Origin: Candidatus Woesearchaeota archaeon
GTDB lineage: Archaea > Nanobdellota > Nanobdellia > Woesearchaeales > JAIPIC01
Reading direction: 5' to 3'
Length of the DNA: 39,725 nt
NCBI GenBank assembly: GCA_021734865.1
Contig: JAIPIC010000012.1
Location: 1-39,725, forward strand
Shown here: positions 1-10,300 of the stretch, piece by piece
Layout: every line of letters begins with the position of its first letter
Position numbering within the stretch: position 1 is the stretch's first letter
The notes under the pieces: generated by a model
What the model was told of the DNA's origin: nothing
Databases searched by the model: none
The model's input: only the letters and a program-made list of their open reading frames with translations
Made by a program: the position numbers and the translations under genes

Positions 1-80
1 AAGGTAGATTAGATGCGTGCGCCGATTTTCGTCGCGCGTATATTTCATAGTTAAAATGGTAGAAAAAACTTACGGAGGGC

Positions 81-123
81 AGGATTCACCAACTACAACT
101 TGGGCTAAAGCCCAAGGTATCCT
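81..123. repeat. Nested inverted repeat / hairpin (AGGAT...CTTGGGC-TAAA-GCCCAAG...ATCCT), resembling IS200/IS605 (TnpB) element end hairpins
   Basis: Direct reading: 7-bp stem CTTGGGC/GCCCAAG (99-105/110-116) with TAAA loop, outer 5-bp AGGAT/ATCCT (81-85/119-123). Confidence 0.45.
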
Positions 124-132
124 AAAAATGTA

Positions 133-1521
133 ATGATTAAAAAAAAGAGATATGGGCAGGTTACTCTGTATATTATCTTAGGAATCATTCTACTTGTTTC
201 TTCCTTTGTTACATACAATCTATTGTACAAAGAAAAAACAGATATAAGTTCCGCCCCAATAGATTGTATAATAAATGAAGGCGATATCAAGTATTTCAAG
301 ATGTTAATGGAACTTTGCTTATCTGACGCTACAATGAAAAGTATTTTAAAGATAGGTAACAATGGAGGTTATATTGAGAATCTTAATAGAGCTAGAACCA
401 AGAATGTTAATGGAAACCCTGTTTCTGTTGGAATAATTAACACACCTACTTCCCTATATGGTATGCCATATTCTTCAATGTATTATGTTGAAAGCATTGC
501 TAATTATCCTTGGATGACTTATCCAATGTCTAGTATAACACTTTATACAACAGGAAGACAGGTTTTACCAGAACTAATGGATTCCTTGAGTGGGAGTCCC
601 ACAATTCGTTCAGAAATGCAAATAGATATCCAAAATAATATTAACCCTTGTGCTGAAGATATTAAAGGACTATTTCCTGACCACATCTTTGATTATAGTG
701 ACCCCTCTGTACAAGTAGCACTAACTAGTGATTCAATAAATGTATGGTTATATTATGAGATCACTGCTACATCTAACAAAGATTTATGTCAAGATGTCAG
801 ACTATATGATCAATTTTACACTGAACTCCCGTTTAGATTTAAACCATTTTATGATTACATAAGAGAAACAGCTAACGAGGATACAATAGAATTTGATCAA
901 GACATTACAGCTTATAAAACAACAGAATACCCAGATTATAGTGTAACAGTCACACAAGACATTGATGGTTTAGGTTTTGATTTAATAAAATTCACAGATA
1001 ATAATGCTGGTACAAGATTTGAAGATAATAAATATTCATTTTTATTCGTTAGGGAAAATAGGATTCCAGCAATAAAACCACCTGTCAATCCAATTGATTT
1101 GAGTTCTGATTGCAGTTTTAATGTTAATCTCAATGATGTATTTGGTTTAGCTACTACTCCAAATGGTATTGATCCTGATGAAGATACAATAAGCAACAGC
1201 TTTGAACTAATTAATCCTACGGAATGTTCATATGTAACTTATTTTGACGAAAATACAGGTCAAATGAGTGTTACTTGCGGTGACATGAGATATCCTCAAA
1301 AAACATATAATTGTCCCATCCGCATATATGTAAAAGACCAAAATACGGGGCCAAAAGATTATATTGAATCAACAGTAACATACACATGTAATGGGTGTTG
1401 TAATGCAGGTGATTGTGACTGTTCTGAATGTGGAAGCGGTTGTTTCACATTGATCCCTAATCCACCTGGTCCCCCAATCTCAGTGCCAGTTTCTTTACCT
1501 TCTTGTAGTCCACATGATTAA
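133..1521 (+). CDS. Membrane-anchored predicted surface protein with N-terminal hydrophobic segment (KRYGQVTLYIILGIILL) and Cys-rich C-terminal tail
   Basis: 462-aa ORF; N-terminal pilin-like/TM segment; C-terminal CNGCCNAGDCDCSECGSGC. Confidence 0.75.
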   Translation: MIKKKRYGQVTLYIILGIILLVSSFVTYNLLYKEKTDISSAPIDCIINEGDIKYFKMLMELCLSDATMKSILKIGNNGGYIENLNRARTKNVNGNPVSVGIINTPTSLYGMPYSSMYYVESIANYPWMTYPMSSITLYTTGRQVLPELMDSLSGSPTIRSEMQIDIQNNINPCAEDIKGLFPDHIFDYSDPSVQVALTSDSINVWLYYEITATSNKDLCQDVRLYDQFYTELPFRFKPFYDYIRETANEDTIEFDQDITAYKTTEYPDYSVTVTQDIDGLGFDLIKFTDNNAGTRFEDNKYSFLFVRENRIPAIKPPVNPIDLSSDCSFNVNLNDVFGLATTPNGIDPDEDTISNSFELINPTECSYVTYFDENTGQMSVTCGDMRYPQKTYNCPIRIYVKDQNTGPKDYIESTVTYTCNGCCNAGDCDCSECGSGCFTLIPNPPGPPISVPVSLPSCSPHD

Positions 1522-1572
1522 ATCTGCAATACAGAAAGTTTTATTAATCTCAATTATCGTATAAATCAATTA

Positions 1573-2664
1573 GTGAAAAAAAAAGGATGTTATAAGAAAA
1601 TTGTCTGTATATGGTTATTCATGTTTGTTTTAGGCATACTGCTATATACACACCAAACGTATGCATTATCAGTAGATATCCAAATTGCTGATAACTTCAG
1701 TGTCAATAATACAATCAATTTTAGTTATAGTATAACTTCTTTTAATGATGTTGAAGTAGAATATTATTTAAGTGTCAATTGTCCGTTTAATCTAAAAATC
1801 AAGAGTAAGAATAATAATATATCTCTTTCTAAAAATGAAAGTTTCTCTGGGGATTATATTGCATCTATTGTAAATAACACAATGAAAAAACAGACATGTG
1901 CTGCATATTTAACCACTATTAAACCAAATAAACAGGATTGGGTCGAGTATTTTGATATTATGATTGACCCAACTTTAGACTTTCAGCTACAATTGTGTAA
2001 TGATATGACTTGCTTTGTAAATTTAAATCAGTATAAAAAAGGAGAAATCCTTTTTATAAGATATGTTTCAAGAAATGAACCTATAGTCCATGCAATTATT
2101 GAATCACCCGACAAAACAAGAAAAGAAATACATATACCTGGTTCAGTAGTCCTTGAACTAACAGGAGAATATATACTTGAAATTCAAGCAAACCAAGAGG
2201 GTTATTTACCATATAAGGACACAATAAAGATTTCCGTAACTGAAGAAAATACAATAAACATACTCAATCCAAATAAGTTGGGAGGAACAATAATATCTGA
2301 CAATGATTTAGTCATTCCAGAATCAGAGAAAGATATTGATGAAAATCCAATGGCTCCTTATATTAACAATATTGAAAAAAAATATTCACAACAAAAATCA
2401 TCAAAGACCACAGAAGAAGAATCAAATAATCCATTGATTTGGTTTTTATTATTTGTAATTTTAAGTTTTGTTTTGACAGGTATTATTATATCATATAAGG
2501 TCAAAGAAGATTATGTGAAAATAATTCAATATATTGATTATTATGTTTCAAAAGGTTATCAATTAGATGCAATAATAAAAAAGTTAAGTAACGATGGATA
2601 TAGTAAAGCATTAATTAATGCTGCCGTGAAATTTGTCGAGAAAAGCAAATATGGTATCAAATAG
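1573..2664 (+). CDS. Predicted surface/membrane protein with signal peptide, beta-rich ectodomain, C-terminal TM and short cytosolic helical domain
   Basis: 363-aa ORF with GTG start; TM (NPLIWFLLFVILSFVLTGIIISY) followed by YVSKGYQLDAIIKKLSNDGYSKALINAAV. Confidence 0.7.
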   Translation: MKKKGCYKKIVCIWLFMFVLGILLYTHQTYALSVDIQIADNFSVNNTINFSYSITSFNDVEVEYYLSVNCPFNLKIKSKNNNISLSKNESFSGDYIASIVNNTMKKQTCAAYLTTIKPNKQDWVEYFDIMIDPTLDFQLQLCNDMTCFVNLNQYKKGEILFIRYVSRNEPIVHAIIESPDKTRKEIHIPGSVVLELTGEYILEIQANQEGYLPYKDTIKISVTEENTINILNPNKLGGTIISDNDLVIPESEKDIDENPMAPYINNIEKKYSQQKSSKTTEEESNNPLIWFLLFVILSFVLTGIIISYKVKEDYVKIIQYIDYYVSKGYQLDAIIKKLSNDGYSKALINAAVKFVEKSKYGIK

Positions 2665-2857
2665 ATTTACTCCAAGCATTTAATATCATATTTCATAGTG
2701 TAGAGCGACTGGGAAAAGCCACATTCATATTTTTAAGGATATGATATTGCTTCCAGCATATATATTGAAATTAATTGCCTACTACCAGTAAGGTACTAAT
2801 GAAAAGCACAACTACTGACTTTCATCAAAATAGTAAGTTTTCCTTAGTGCCTTCCAA

Positions 2858-4288
2858 TCAATAATTCTTCGCAAAATACACTTTGTGTTTTGCATTTTTG
2901 TTACATTTTATGCAAATTCCTTCTGTTTTAGTATCAAATGGGATAACACGAGAGGTTGCTCCAACTGTATCAGCTTTGATTTGATCTTCGCAATCAGGTT
3001 CTCCACAGAAGTCAACGAGGACCATCTTTCTGTCAATTATATGCTTTTTAAAATCATCATAATTGTCTGTCTCAACAATTGATGATTTGATATTATTTTT
3101 TGCTTTTTCAAACAAATCGTTTTGCATATCGTTTAAAAGTCCATGAGTTCTGTCCAGTAAGTCCGAGATCTCAATTTCCTGTTTTTCGAGTGTGTCCCTT
3201 CTGACGACAACTACTGTTTGCTTTTCTAAATCACGAGGTCCCACCTCAATTCTTAGAGGTATCCCTTTGAGTTCAGCATCTGCGAACTTAAAACCAGCAC
3301 TCATGTCATCTCGCAGATTTATTTCATGTTCTATATCCAGCATTTGTGATATCTTTTTCGCATAATCCAATACTGCATCTTTTGTGTCATCAAATAGGAT
3401 TGGTATGATTATTGCTTTAACTGGTGCGATTTTTGGGGGCAATACTAGCCCTTTATCATCAGAATGAAGCATGACAGTAGCTCCAATAAGTCTGGTCGAA
3501 ATTCCCCAACTTGTCTGAAAAGGATGCTTTTTTTTCTCATCTTTGTCAATGTATTCGATTCCAAAGGCTTTTGCAAATCCATCACCAAGATGATGGCTTG
3601 TTCCACACTGCAATGCTTTGCCATCAGGCATCATTGTCTCAATCGTTGTTGTAAATACTGCACCTGCAAATTTCTCTTTTTTTGTCTTATATCCGTCAAT
3701 GAGAGGGATTGCAAGATAACCCTCTATGAACTTTTTATACTCATTTAAAAACAGTAAAGTTTCTTTTTTACATTCTTCTTCTGTTGCATATACACAATGG
3801 CCTTCCTGCCAGAGGAATTCTCGAGATCTTAGGAACAACTTCACGTCAGAAACTTCCCATCTGACAATATTACACCATTGATTTATTCTCAGTGGCAGAT
3901 CCCGCCAGCTGCGGATCCACTTGGAATACGAATTATACATTATTGTCTCGCTGGTAGGTCTAATTGCCAGCCTTTCCTGATCTTCCTCTTTATTTTCAAC
4001 CCAAGCTACTTCAGGAGAAAAACCTTCAGCGTGTTCTGCTTCTTTTTTAAAGAATGATTCAGGTATGAATAACGGGAAATACGCATTTCTTACACCATGT
4101 TTCTTTATTGCTTTATTAAATTCGCTCGTTATGTTTTCCCATATCGCATAACCATTTGGCCTAATGACCATGCAACCTTTAATATCAGAATAATCAGCTA
4201 ATTGCGCTTTAATAATGATCTGATTGTACCATTCAGCCATATCTTCACTCTTTTTTACAGTTATTCCAAGCTGTTGTTTTTTTGCCAT
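2858..4288 (-). CDS. proS: Prolyl-tRNA synthetase, archaeal/eukaryotic-type
   Basis: 476 aa; class II aaRS motifs (RPTSETIMYNSYSKWIRSWRDLPLRINQWCNIVRWE, FLWQEGHCVYAT, GISTRLIGATVMLHSDDKGLVLPPKIAP) and C-terminal Cys cluster ending in KVYFAKNY. Confidence 0.97.
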   Translation of the reverse strand: MAKKQQLGITVKKSEDMAEWYNQIIIKAQLADYSDIKGCMVIRPNGYAIWENITSEFNKAIKKHGVRNAYFPLFIPESFFKKEAEHAEGFSPEVAWVENKEEDQERLAIRPTSETIMYNSYSKWIRSWRDLPLRINQWCNIVRWEVSDVKLFLRSREFLWQEGHCVYATEEECKKETLLFLNEYKKFIEGYLAIPLIDGYKTKKEKFAGAVFTTTIETMMPDGKALQCGTSHHLGDGFAKAFGIEYIDKDEKKKHPFQTSWGISTRLIGATVMLHSDDKGLVLPPKIAPVKAIIIPILFDDTKDAVLDYAKKISQMLDIEHEINLRDDMSAGFKFADAELKGIPLRIEVGPRDLEKQTVVVVRRDTLEKQEIEISDLLDRTHGLLNDMQNDLFEKAKNNIKSSIVETDNYDDFKKHIIDRKMVLVDFCGEPDCEDQIKADTVGATSRVIPFDTKTEGICIKCNKNAKHKVYFAKNY

Positions 4289-4470
4289 CCATTAAGGTAG
4301 GACAATATTATATTTAAAGTTTAGCACAATTAACAAACCAATAGGGCATAACAGTAGTAAAACCTCTCAAACATAGAGTGCCAAGTAATAAATTTAGCAT
4401 TCATTTTGATTGTATAAGAACTGCGAAAAACATACTCGATGTGCATAATAATATACCTGACGGGCAAAAA

Positions 4471-4480
4471 TTTATAAACT
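4471..4480 (+). promoter_or_regulatory. TATA-box-like element for the 4504 gene
   Basis: TTTATAAACT about 25 bp upstream of the ATG at 4504, consistent with a leaderless transcript. Confidence 0.5.
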
Positions 4481-4503
4481 GAAAGTTTATAGTTCATATA
4501 TAA

Positions 4504-5688
4504 ATGCAAATCCTAAAAAGGCTCACAATTCACAATCCTTCAGATATCGTAATAGGTCACCATACGTGCACAATGTATGGTGTTTCAGCATTAGTCTACC
4601 GTTATAGTGAAAAAGGCAAAGTAACCAAAGTAAATTTTAAAGATGGAAGTATATATGTTGCACTTCTCCCAGAGAGACAGATTAAGACAATCATTTCAGA
4701 ATCATTACTATTTGACTACTTCTTTAAAAAAAGATTCATAAGGACATCAAATGGGCCTTTAAGGTCATTTTATGTTCCAAACAAAAAGGATAAGTCTATC
4801 TATGTTCGATTCAGAATCAACAAAAATGCTAGAAATGGTACCTATTACGTAAGATATTTGATATCACCAATCATCGATAATCATATTATTCTCAGAAAGC
4901 AGTCTGAAATCTGGCAGGAATTTCATATACATAGAAAACTGGACATAAATGAAGTGATTGAGGAGAGGAATCTTGAAGAATTGGAGATCGAAGAGAAAAA
5001 CATTGAGATGGCAATTAATAAAGAGGGATTAGAATTAAAGGAAATGATAAGTGTCTTTGAAAACATTGAGAAATCTCTAAATAAATATTTAAACGATCTA
5101 AAGACGCTCAAAGATAAAAGACTTCTTGAAGAGAAGAAAAGCCATGACATACAAATGATTATGATCGACCTTAAAAATGATATTGATAAAGTGATCAATA
5201 ACCATGATGTTGAGATAATTATTAGAAACATAAATAGTAAATTAGCTGGATTAATATCAAGCCAAGAACACGGAGTAGATAATTTGACTGATTATCTCTC
5301 AAATCACCTGAAGGCCGACAGAGAGTATATTATCAACCATGTCCAAAATCTCAATGACCTAATAAAAGAAAGGAACAATCTTATCGTTAACCTTACTCGG
5401 TCACTGAATGACATAAATTCAAAAAGAGAATTTATGGAGTCAATTTATCAGGATATTGATCAGATAAATATCCGGCTGAAATTTAAGAAAACTGTAACAG
5501 AAGCCCTTGATGAAAGCGAACAGGAAATGGAGCGGCTAATAAAACATCTTCAGGATATATGTAATTTTTATTCAAATGTAATAAGAGAGATAAAAAAAGT
5601 TGAGTTGTTTGATAAAGAAAGGAACATTATCAGCCGAATAGACCAGATTGAATCGGAAATTGCTCAGAAACAACCGAAAACAATATAA
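4504..5688 (+). CDS. Hypothetical protein: N-terminal beta-rich domain followed by long coiled coil
   Basis: 394-aa ORF; residues from about 150 onward are rich in E/K/L/I heptads; adjacent to a second coiled-coil gene. Confidence 0.75.
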   Translation: MQILKRLTIHNPSDIVIGHHTCTMYGVSALVYRYSEKGKVTKVNFKDGSIYVALLPERQIKTIISESLLFDYFFKKRFIRTSNGPLRSFYVPNKKDKSIYVRFRINKNARNGTYYVRYLISPIIDNHIILRKQSEIWQEFHIHRKLDINEVIEERNLEELEIEEKNIEMAINKEGLELKEMISVFENIEKSLNKYLNDLKTLKDKRLLEEKKSHDIQMIMIDLKNDIDKVINNHDVEIIIRNINSKLAGLISSQEHGVDNLTDYLSNHLKADREYIINHVQNLNDLIKERNNLIVNLTRSLNDINSKREFMESIYQDIDQINIRLKFKKTVTEALDESEQEMERLIKHLQDICNFYSNVIREIKKVELFDKERNIISRIDQIESEIAQKQPKTI

Positions 5689-5711
5689 ATTCACAGATTA
5701 TTTACTATCAA

Positions 5712-6596
5712 ATGACTTCAGGCTTTAGTTTTTTCAAATGGATTTATTCTGATCGGTGGATGGCAAGAGTTGACCGGAAGCTTGCTAAAAAGGTATACAA
5801 GGGTATTAATGGTCTTGATGGCATTAAAAAATCCATGATTAAGGACTTCAAAGAGGGTGAAGAAGACCCCATGGAGAAGGACATCGAGAAGTTTATTGAA
5901 AACCTGGAAGCAGATGCTAAGAAAGTCGAAAAGATTCATGAGGATGGATTTATTCAGATATTTGATGAGATGCAGGAGATTAAGGATATATATAATAAAT
6001 TTGAGAAAGCCGGTCATTCCAGAGATCCTCAGGTTGAAGCAGAATTAAACGAGGACAAGCAAAGGATTATTCAATTAAAGAATGAACTTCTTGCAGATGT
6101 GCGTAAAATCAGAGGAGAGACTGCAGATCTAAAATATGACCGACAGTATATAGCAAAATATGCCAATGTCTTAGGTATGCTCCATACTATCCAGGTCGTT
6201 GCCAGACTTGAAAGGCATGTTCGTAAAGAAAGAAAGAAACTTGAGCATGCAGAAAAAGATGTTAAAGATGACGCAAATAAGTTAAGGCATGGAAAGCCAG
6301 TTAAACAAGAGGATCTTCAGGAGCATATGAGAGAATTAAGGGATGAAGCCCATGCTATGACTAAAGATATCGCTGAGATAGAGCACAGTGACGTTATAAT
6401 TTATTTCCACTTAGTTAGTCAGTTAGAATACCTCAAAAATGTCTATGCACAATTAAAGGTAACAAGATACGATGCTGAAAAATACCAACATCTGGAAGAC
6501 GAGTATCGACGCATTCAGAATGAACTTGAACAGACTTATGACCATCTGCTTCATATGGCCAACTACCTTTACGAAAGGGGCGAAAGAAAATCCTGA
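5712..6596 (+). CDS. Hypothetical coiled-coil protein
   Basis: 294-aa charged helical ORF, 23 bp after the preceding CDS on the same strand. Confidence 0.75.
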   Translation: MTSGFSFFKWIYSDRWMARVDRKLAKKVYKGINGLDGIKKSMIKDFKEGEEDPMEKDIEKFIENLEADAKKVEKIHEDGFIQIFDEMQEIKDIYNKFEKAGHSRDPQVEAELNEDKQRIIQLKNELLADVRKIRGETADLKYDRQYIAKYANVLGMLHTIQVVARLERHVRKERKKLEHAEKDVKDDANKLRHGKPVKQEDLQEHMRELRDEAHAMTKDIAEIEHSDVIIYFHLVSQLEYLKNVYAQLKVTRYDAEKYQHLEDEYRRIQNELEQTYDHLLHMANYLYERGERKS

Positions 6597-6665
6597 TGGT
6601 TGAAAAAATCATTTTTGTTTCTAGATTAAAAATACGCTTATGAATGTGCTATTATATTTTGTATT

Positions 6666-6842
6666 TTAAATATTGTTTATCCTTCTATCATATGTGGCTT
6701 CTTTTTCTTTATTAAAGTAGCAGGCGGGAAGTTCACCCCTTTTTCTGTGGTAATGCAAGCATTCACAGCATATCCCTTTTCTTGAACATTCATAAGTACA
6801 GTTACACATTGTCAGATTTTTGTCTTTGTTTTTGCAATCCAT
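6666..6842 (-). CDS. Small Cys-rich protein, DUF6485-like (58 aa; not in supplied ORF track)
   Basis: Manual translation: [58 protein letters not shown]; 8 Cys; start overlaps the end of the upstream DUF1461-like gene by 31 bp. Confidence 0.8.
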   Translation of the reverse strand: MDCKNKDKNLTMCNCTYECSRKGICCECLHYHRKRGELPACYFNKEKEATYDRRINNI

Positions 6843-7378
6843 GAAATCCCTCCAATTATTAATGAAAATATTGATATTGAAATAGATATTATTAAATTTA
6901 ACTTAATGAAAAAATCCTGATCAAAGACTCTAACAATTTTGTCTGTTCTGGAATCCATTAGCCATAGGTCGTTTGTAAATATAAGTTTGTGGAAAAACAT
7001 CCAGAAAGACTCAAAATCAATAAGAATGAAAACCAATAAAACGCATAATGAAGCAAGAACAGATACTGATGGGATAATCATATTCTCAGGTGTATAACCT
7101 AAACATAGGACAAAGATTGATAACATCCAAATAATAAGTTGAATATAGTACAGATTTCTGACATCCTGCATATGCAACTTCTCCTTACTGTTATATTGTT
7201 CATTCTCTTGTAAGAGCATCAAGTAATCAAGAGTATCTTCAACATATTGGTCATCATATGTTAAATTTCTTAGAACGACTCGGTCACTTAAGATGATATT
7301 TAATGGAGTCAGAATTAAAAATAAAGAAATAAAAAAATAAAAAAAATTACTCTTCAGGATGTCCGGGAGAGATTTCAC
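6812..7378 (-). CDS. DUF1461-like integral membrane protein
   Basis: 188 aa, about 4 TM segments; [29 protein letters not shown] resembles the conserved DUF1461 signature; GTG start. Confidence 0.7.
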   Translation of the reverse strand: MKSLPDILKSNFFYFFISLFLILTPLNIILSDRVVLRNLTYDDQYVEDTLDYLMLLQENEQYNSKEKLHMQDVRNLYYIQLIIWMLSIFVLCLGYTPENMIIPSVSVLASLCVLLVFILIDFESFWMFFHKLIFTNDLWLMDSRTDKIVRVFDQDFFIKLNLIISISISIFSLIIGGISWIAKTKTKI

Positions 7379-10300
7379 TGTGTTTTCTCATCATTAAGAA
7401 GATGATCACAACCAATATCAGGACAATAACAATACCTGAAATCCACAAGATTGGCAACTGTGGTATGGTGCTATCATCCTTACTATCGATGATTGGACAA
7501 GGTCTGAACTCACAATTTTTGTTAGGGTCTCTTGAGACATAAGAACCATCTTCACATTCCATTGTATCCTGAGCACAAACAACATCTCCTGGTGGTTGAG
7601 TATCAGGACAAGCTGGGAATTCACAGTTGTTATTAGGGTCTCTTACTACAACGGTTCCATCTGGACATGTTAGTGCATCTTCTGGGCATCCAGTTGGTTG
7701 GTCTCCATCTGAAGTGGATTCTTTTTCAGCGATTGCAAAATAGCTGAATCCTGGTGTCACAGCAGTGTAATACTCAGCTGTATCAGTACTCTCCTTATGT
7801 GCTGTCTGCAATTCAACCCACTCTGGATCAACCCATCTGTACATAGCAACCTGCTCTTTAGCCAGACCATTCTCTGACATCCAACTCTTATTGACTTTAA
7901 ATGTCAACGTGATATCTTCCATGTCTTCATTCTCAATGTTTGTCTTTGAGATTTCTATGAACTGATAATGGTTTCTCAAAGCTTTAGATGTAGACACAGT
8001 TGATCTCACTTGGAACTTGAATTCAACATCTGATCGACCATTCTTTGCTTTGAATGCCACTTTGGTCAGACCAAGAAGCTCTGCAGTTGTAGCCATCTCT
8101 TTGATATCACCAGCATTTATATTCTGGAATGACTTGCTTACCTCATTCTTGGATTGTGGGGCTGCACCGCCGCCGCCACCTCCTTTCATGATCAATGGTA
8201 AGCCTCCGGTATCATCATCAGTATCTTCCTCACAATCAGTAGGACAGTTTGCGTGAGATTCACCATCATCACAAACTCCATTACCACATGTGCAGTCAGC
8301 TGCACAGTTCCAATAGTATTGCTCATCAGGACCGCATGTTCCGTCACCACAGACATCTCCAGTCTCATCTGTTCCAGCACCTGCACCATAATAAACAGAG
8401 AATCCAAGATCTGAAGGAACTGTAAATTCTGTGCATTCCCATACAGTATTATATGCAGGACCGGCTGTTGTCAGATTGGTAACATTTGTGCAGTATTGGT
8501 TTCCAACTTCAGAAGCATTGTTGCAGTGCCAAAGTTCAGAGACGTTTCCAGGAACACAGATATCAATTGAATCTGGGAGCAATTCATCCTTTATGTCCTC
8601 CCATTTATCATGGTCCATACCAACAAAACTGATGTTGTTGGTGGTGTTGACGATTATATCTCCCTCTCCAAGACTGGTCTTGTTTCCGTCGATAACACCT
8701 TTGACATCCATGCCTTTGAATTCCATGTTCCATGGATTGGAAGCATCAGAGTTGCCAATTTTCACGCTGATATTTGTCGTCTCATTAGAGTTCTTCTTGA
8801 TTGAGCCTTTGCCATTACATCCCTTTGCCTGGTATCCTGACCCAAAATTCCATTGAACTGATGTACCATTAAGGTTCTCGTCTCCTGCTGGTGCATCATA
8901 CCTAATATCAAAGACAGGTCTGCATTTGACACCACAAGAGGTCAGGCTTGTTTCAGTTGTGAAATTTAAGCATGCAGAAACTCCACATGGGTTGCCAGCT
9001 TTATCACATACTTTAAGCTTAAAATAATATGTTGTGCCATTAACTAAATCGAATCCAGTATGCCTGACATCTATTGGTCCATCGTGCCAAATTTTATATG
9101 CTGGAACGTCGGATTGTGTGATTCCAATATCAAGCAGAGTTGAATTTCTCCTGCTACAACTACTATCGTTTCCGTAGAACAGCAATGAACCATTTGCTGG
9201 TTCACTAGAGTCATATTTAACGAAAGCTGCATCAACAAATTCATCAACTTCATAGCTTTCTATCTTAGCTTGAGTGGTATCGTTCTCTACATTGAATTCA
9301 AAGAGATTGCCGCCGCATTCCGGTTTCATCTTACAGTCCGGATCATCACAGTTCTCAAAACCATCATTGTCTTCATCACCTGCAGTGTAACAGTTTTCTG
9401 CAAGCTTCTTGCCGCCTTTCTTCAGGTCCTTACAGTCAGGATCCTGATCAGGTGCAAGACCATCTCCATCCATGTCCTCAAAACCAAAGCAATTCTCAGT
9501 AAATGTGTCTGTTGCTCCTGGTGTATACTTCCCTGAAACTGCATCAATAGACCTACCTGAAGACAGATTCTTGGTAAGAGCATATAACCTAATGTCTTCA
9601 GTCATGTCCCATTTACCAGTTTCTAGGAGTGTTGACTTCTCAATCATTACGATTGGACCACCAACTTCCTGACACATTGCATTAACCTTTGTTGCAGCTT
9701 CAACATCCGTGCTTTCCCACTGTCGGTTGATACACTCGTATCTGTTGACCTTTTTCTTATCAGCCAATGTGGATTCAATCACTATCTTAAACTCAAACCC
9801 TATTTGTGCATTGTTGCTGGAATTACAACCTCCAGTTTCAACTCCATTGCTATCTATGTAAAATTCAGCTTTCAAAGGGCTTGTACCAGTCATGGTGTCT
9901 GCCGTAAGTGTCATGGCCTCTCGGTCTTCCAGGACACGCTTTCCATTACATGCTGCTGCTCCGGACATGCTAACCACATTTAATCCTACACCAAAGACAT
10001 CTCTTCCTTCCTTGACACCAAGACCACATATATCAGTGTGGTTACTTTTGTTTGTTTCTGGACAGTCATCCATACCAACAATCTCAGGTGGTGTGTCCAT
10101 CTCTTGGAACATCATACCAGCCCCTTTCGGCTCGCAGAATCCAGAAAATGCCGTACAACCAGTTAACTGGCTGCAATCAGTACCCAGAATGACAGAGTCA
10201 TACTCACATGTGGACACACATTTGTTCGATGCCCATTTGCATCCAAACTCAGATTGTGCATCACATTGGCTCTCATTTTGGAAAGTGTGACATTCATCCG

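Noticed and set aside
105-362. 85-aa minus-strand ORF
   Set aside because: Antisense to the N-terminus of the 133-1521 CDS, with no independent support.
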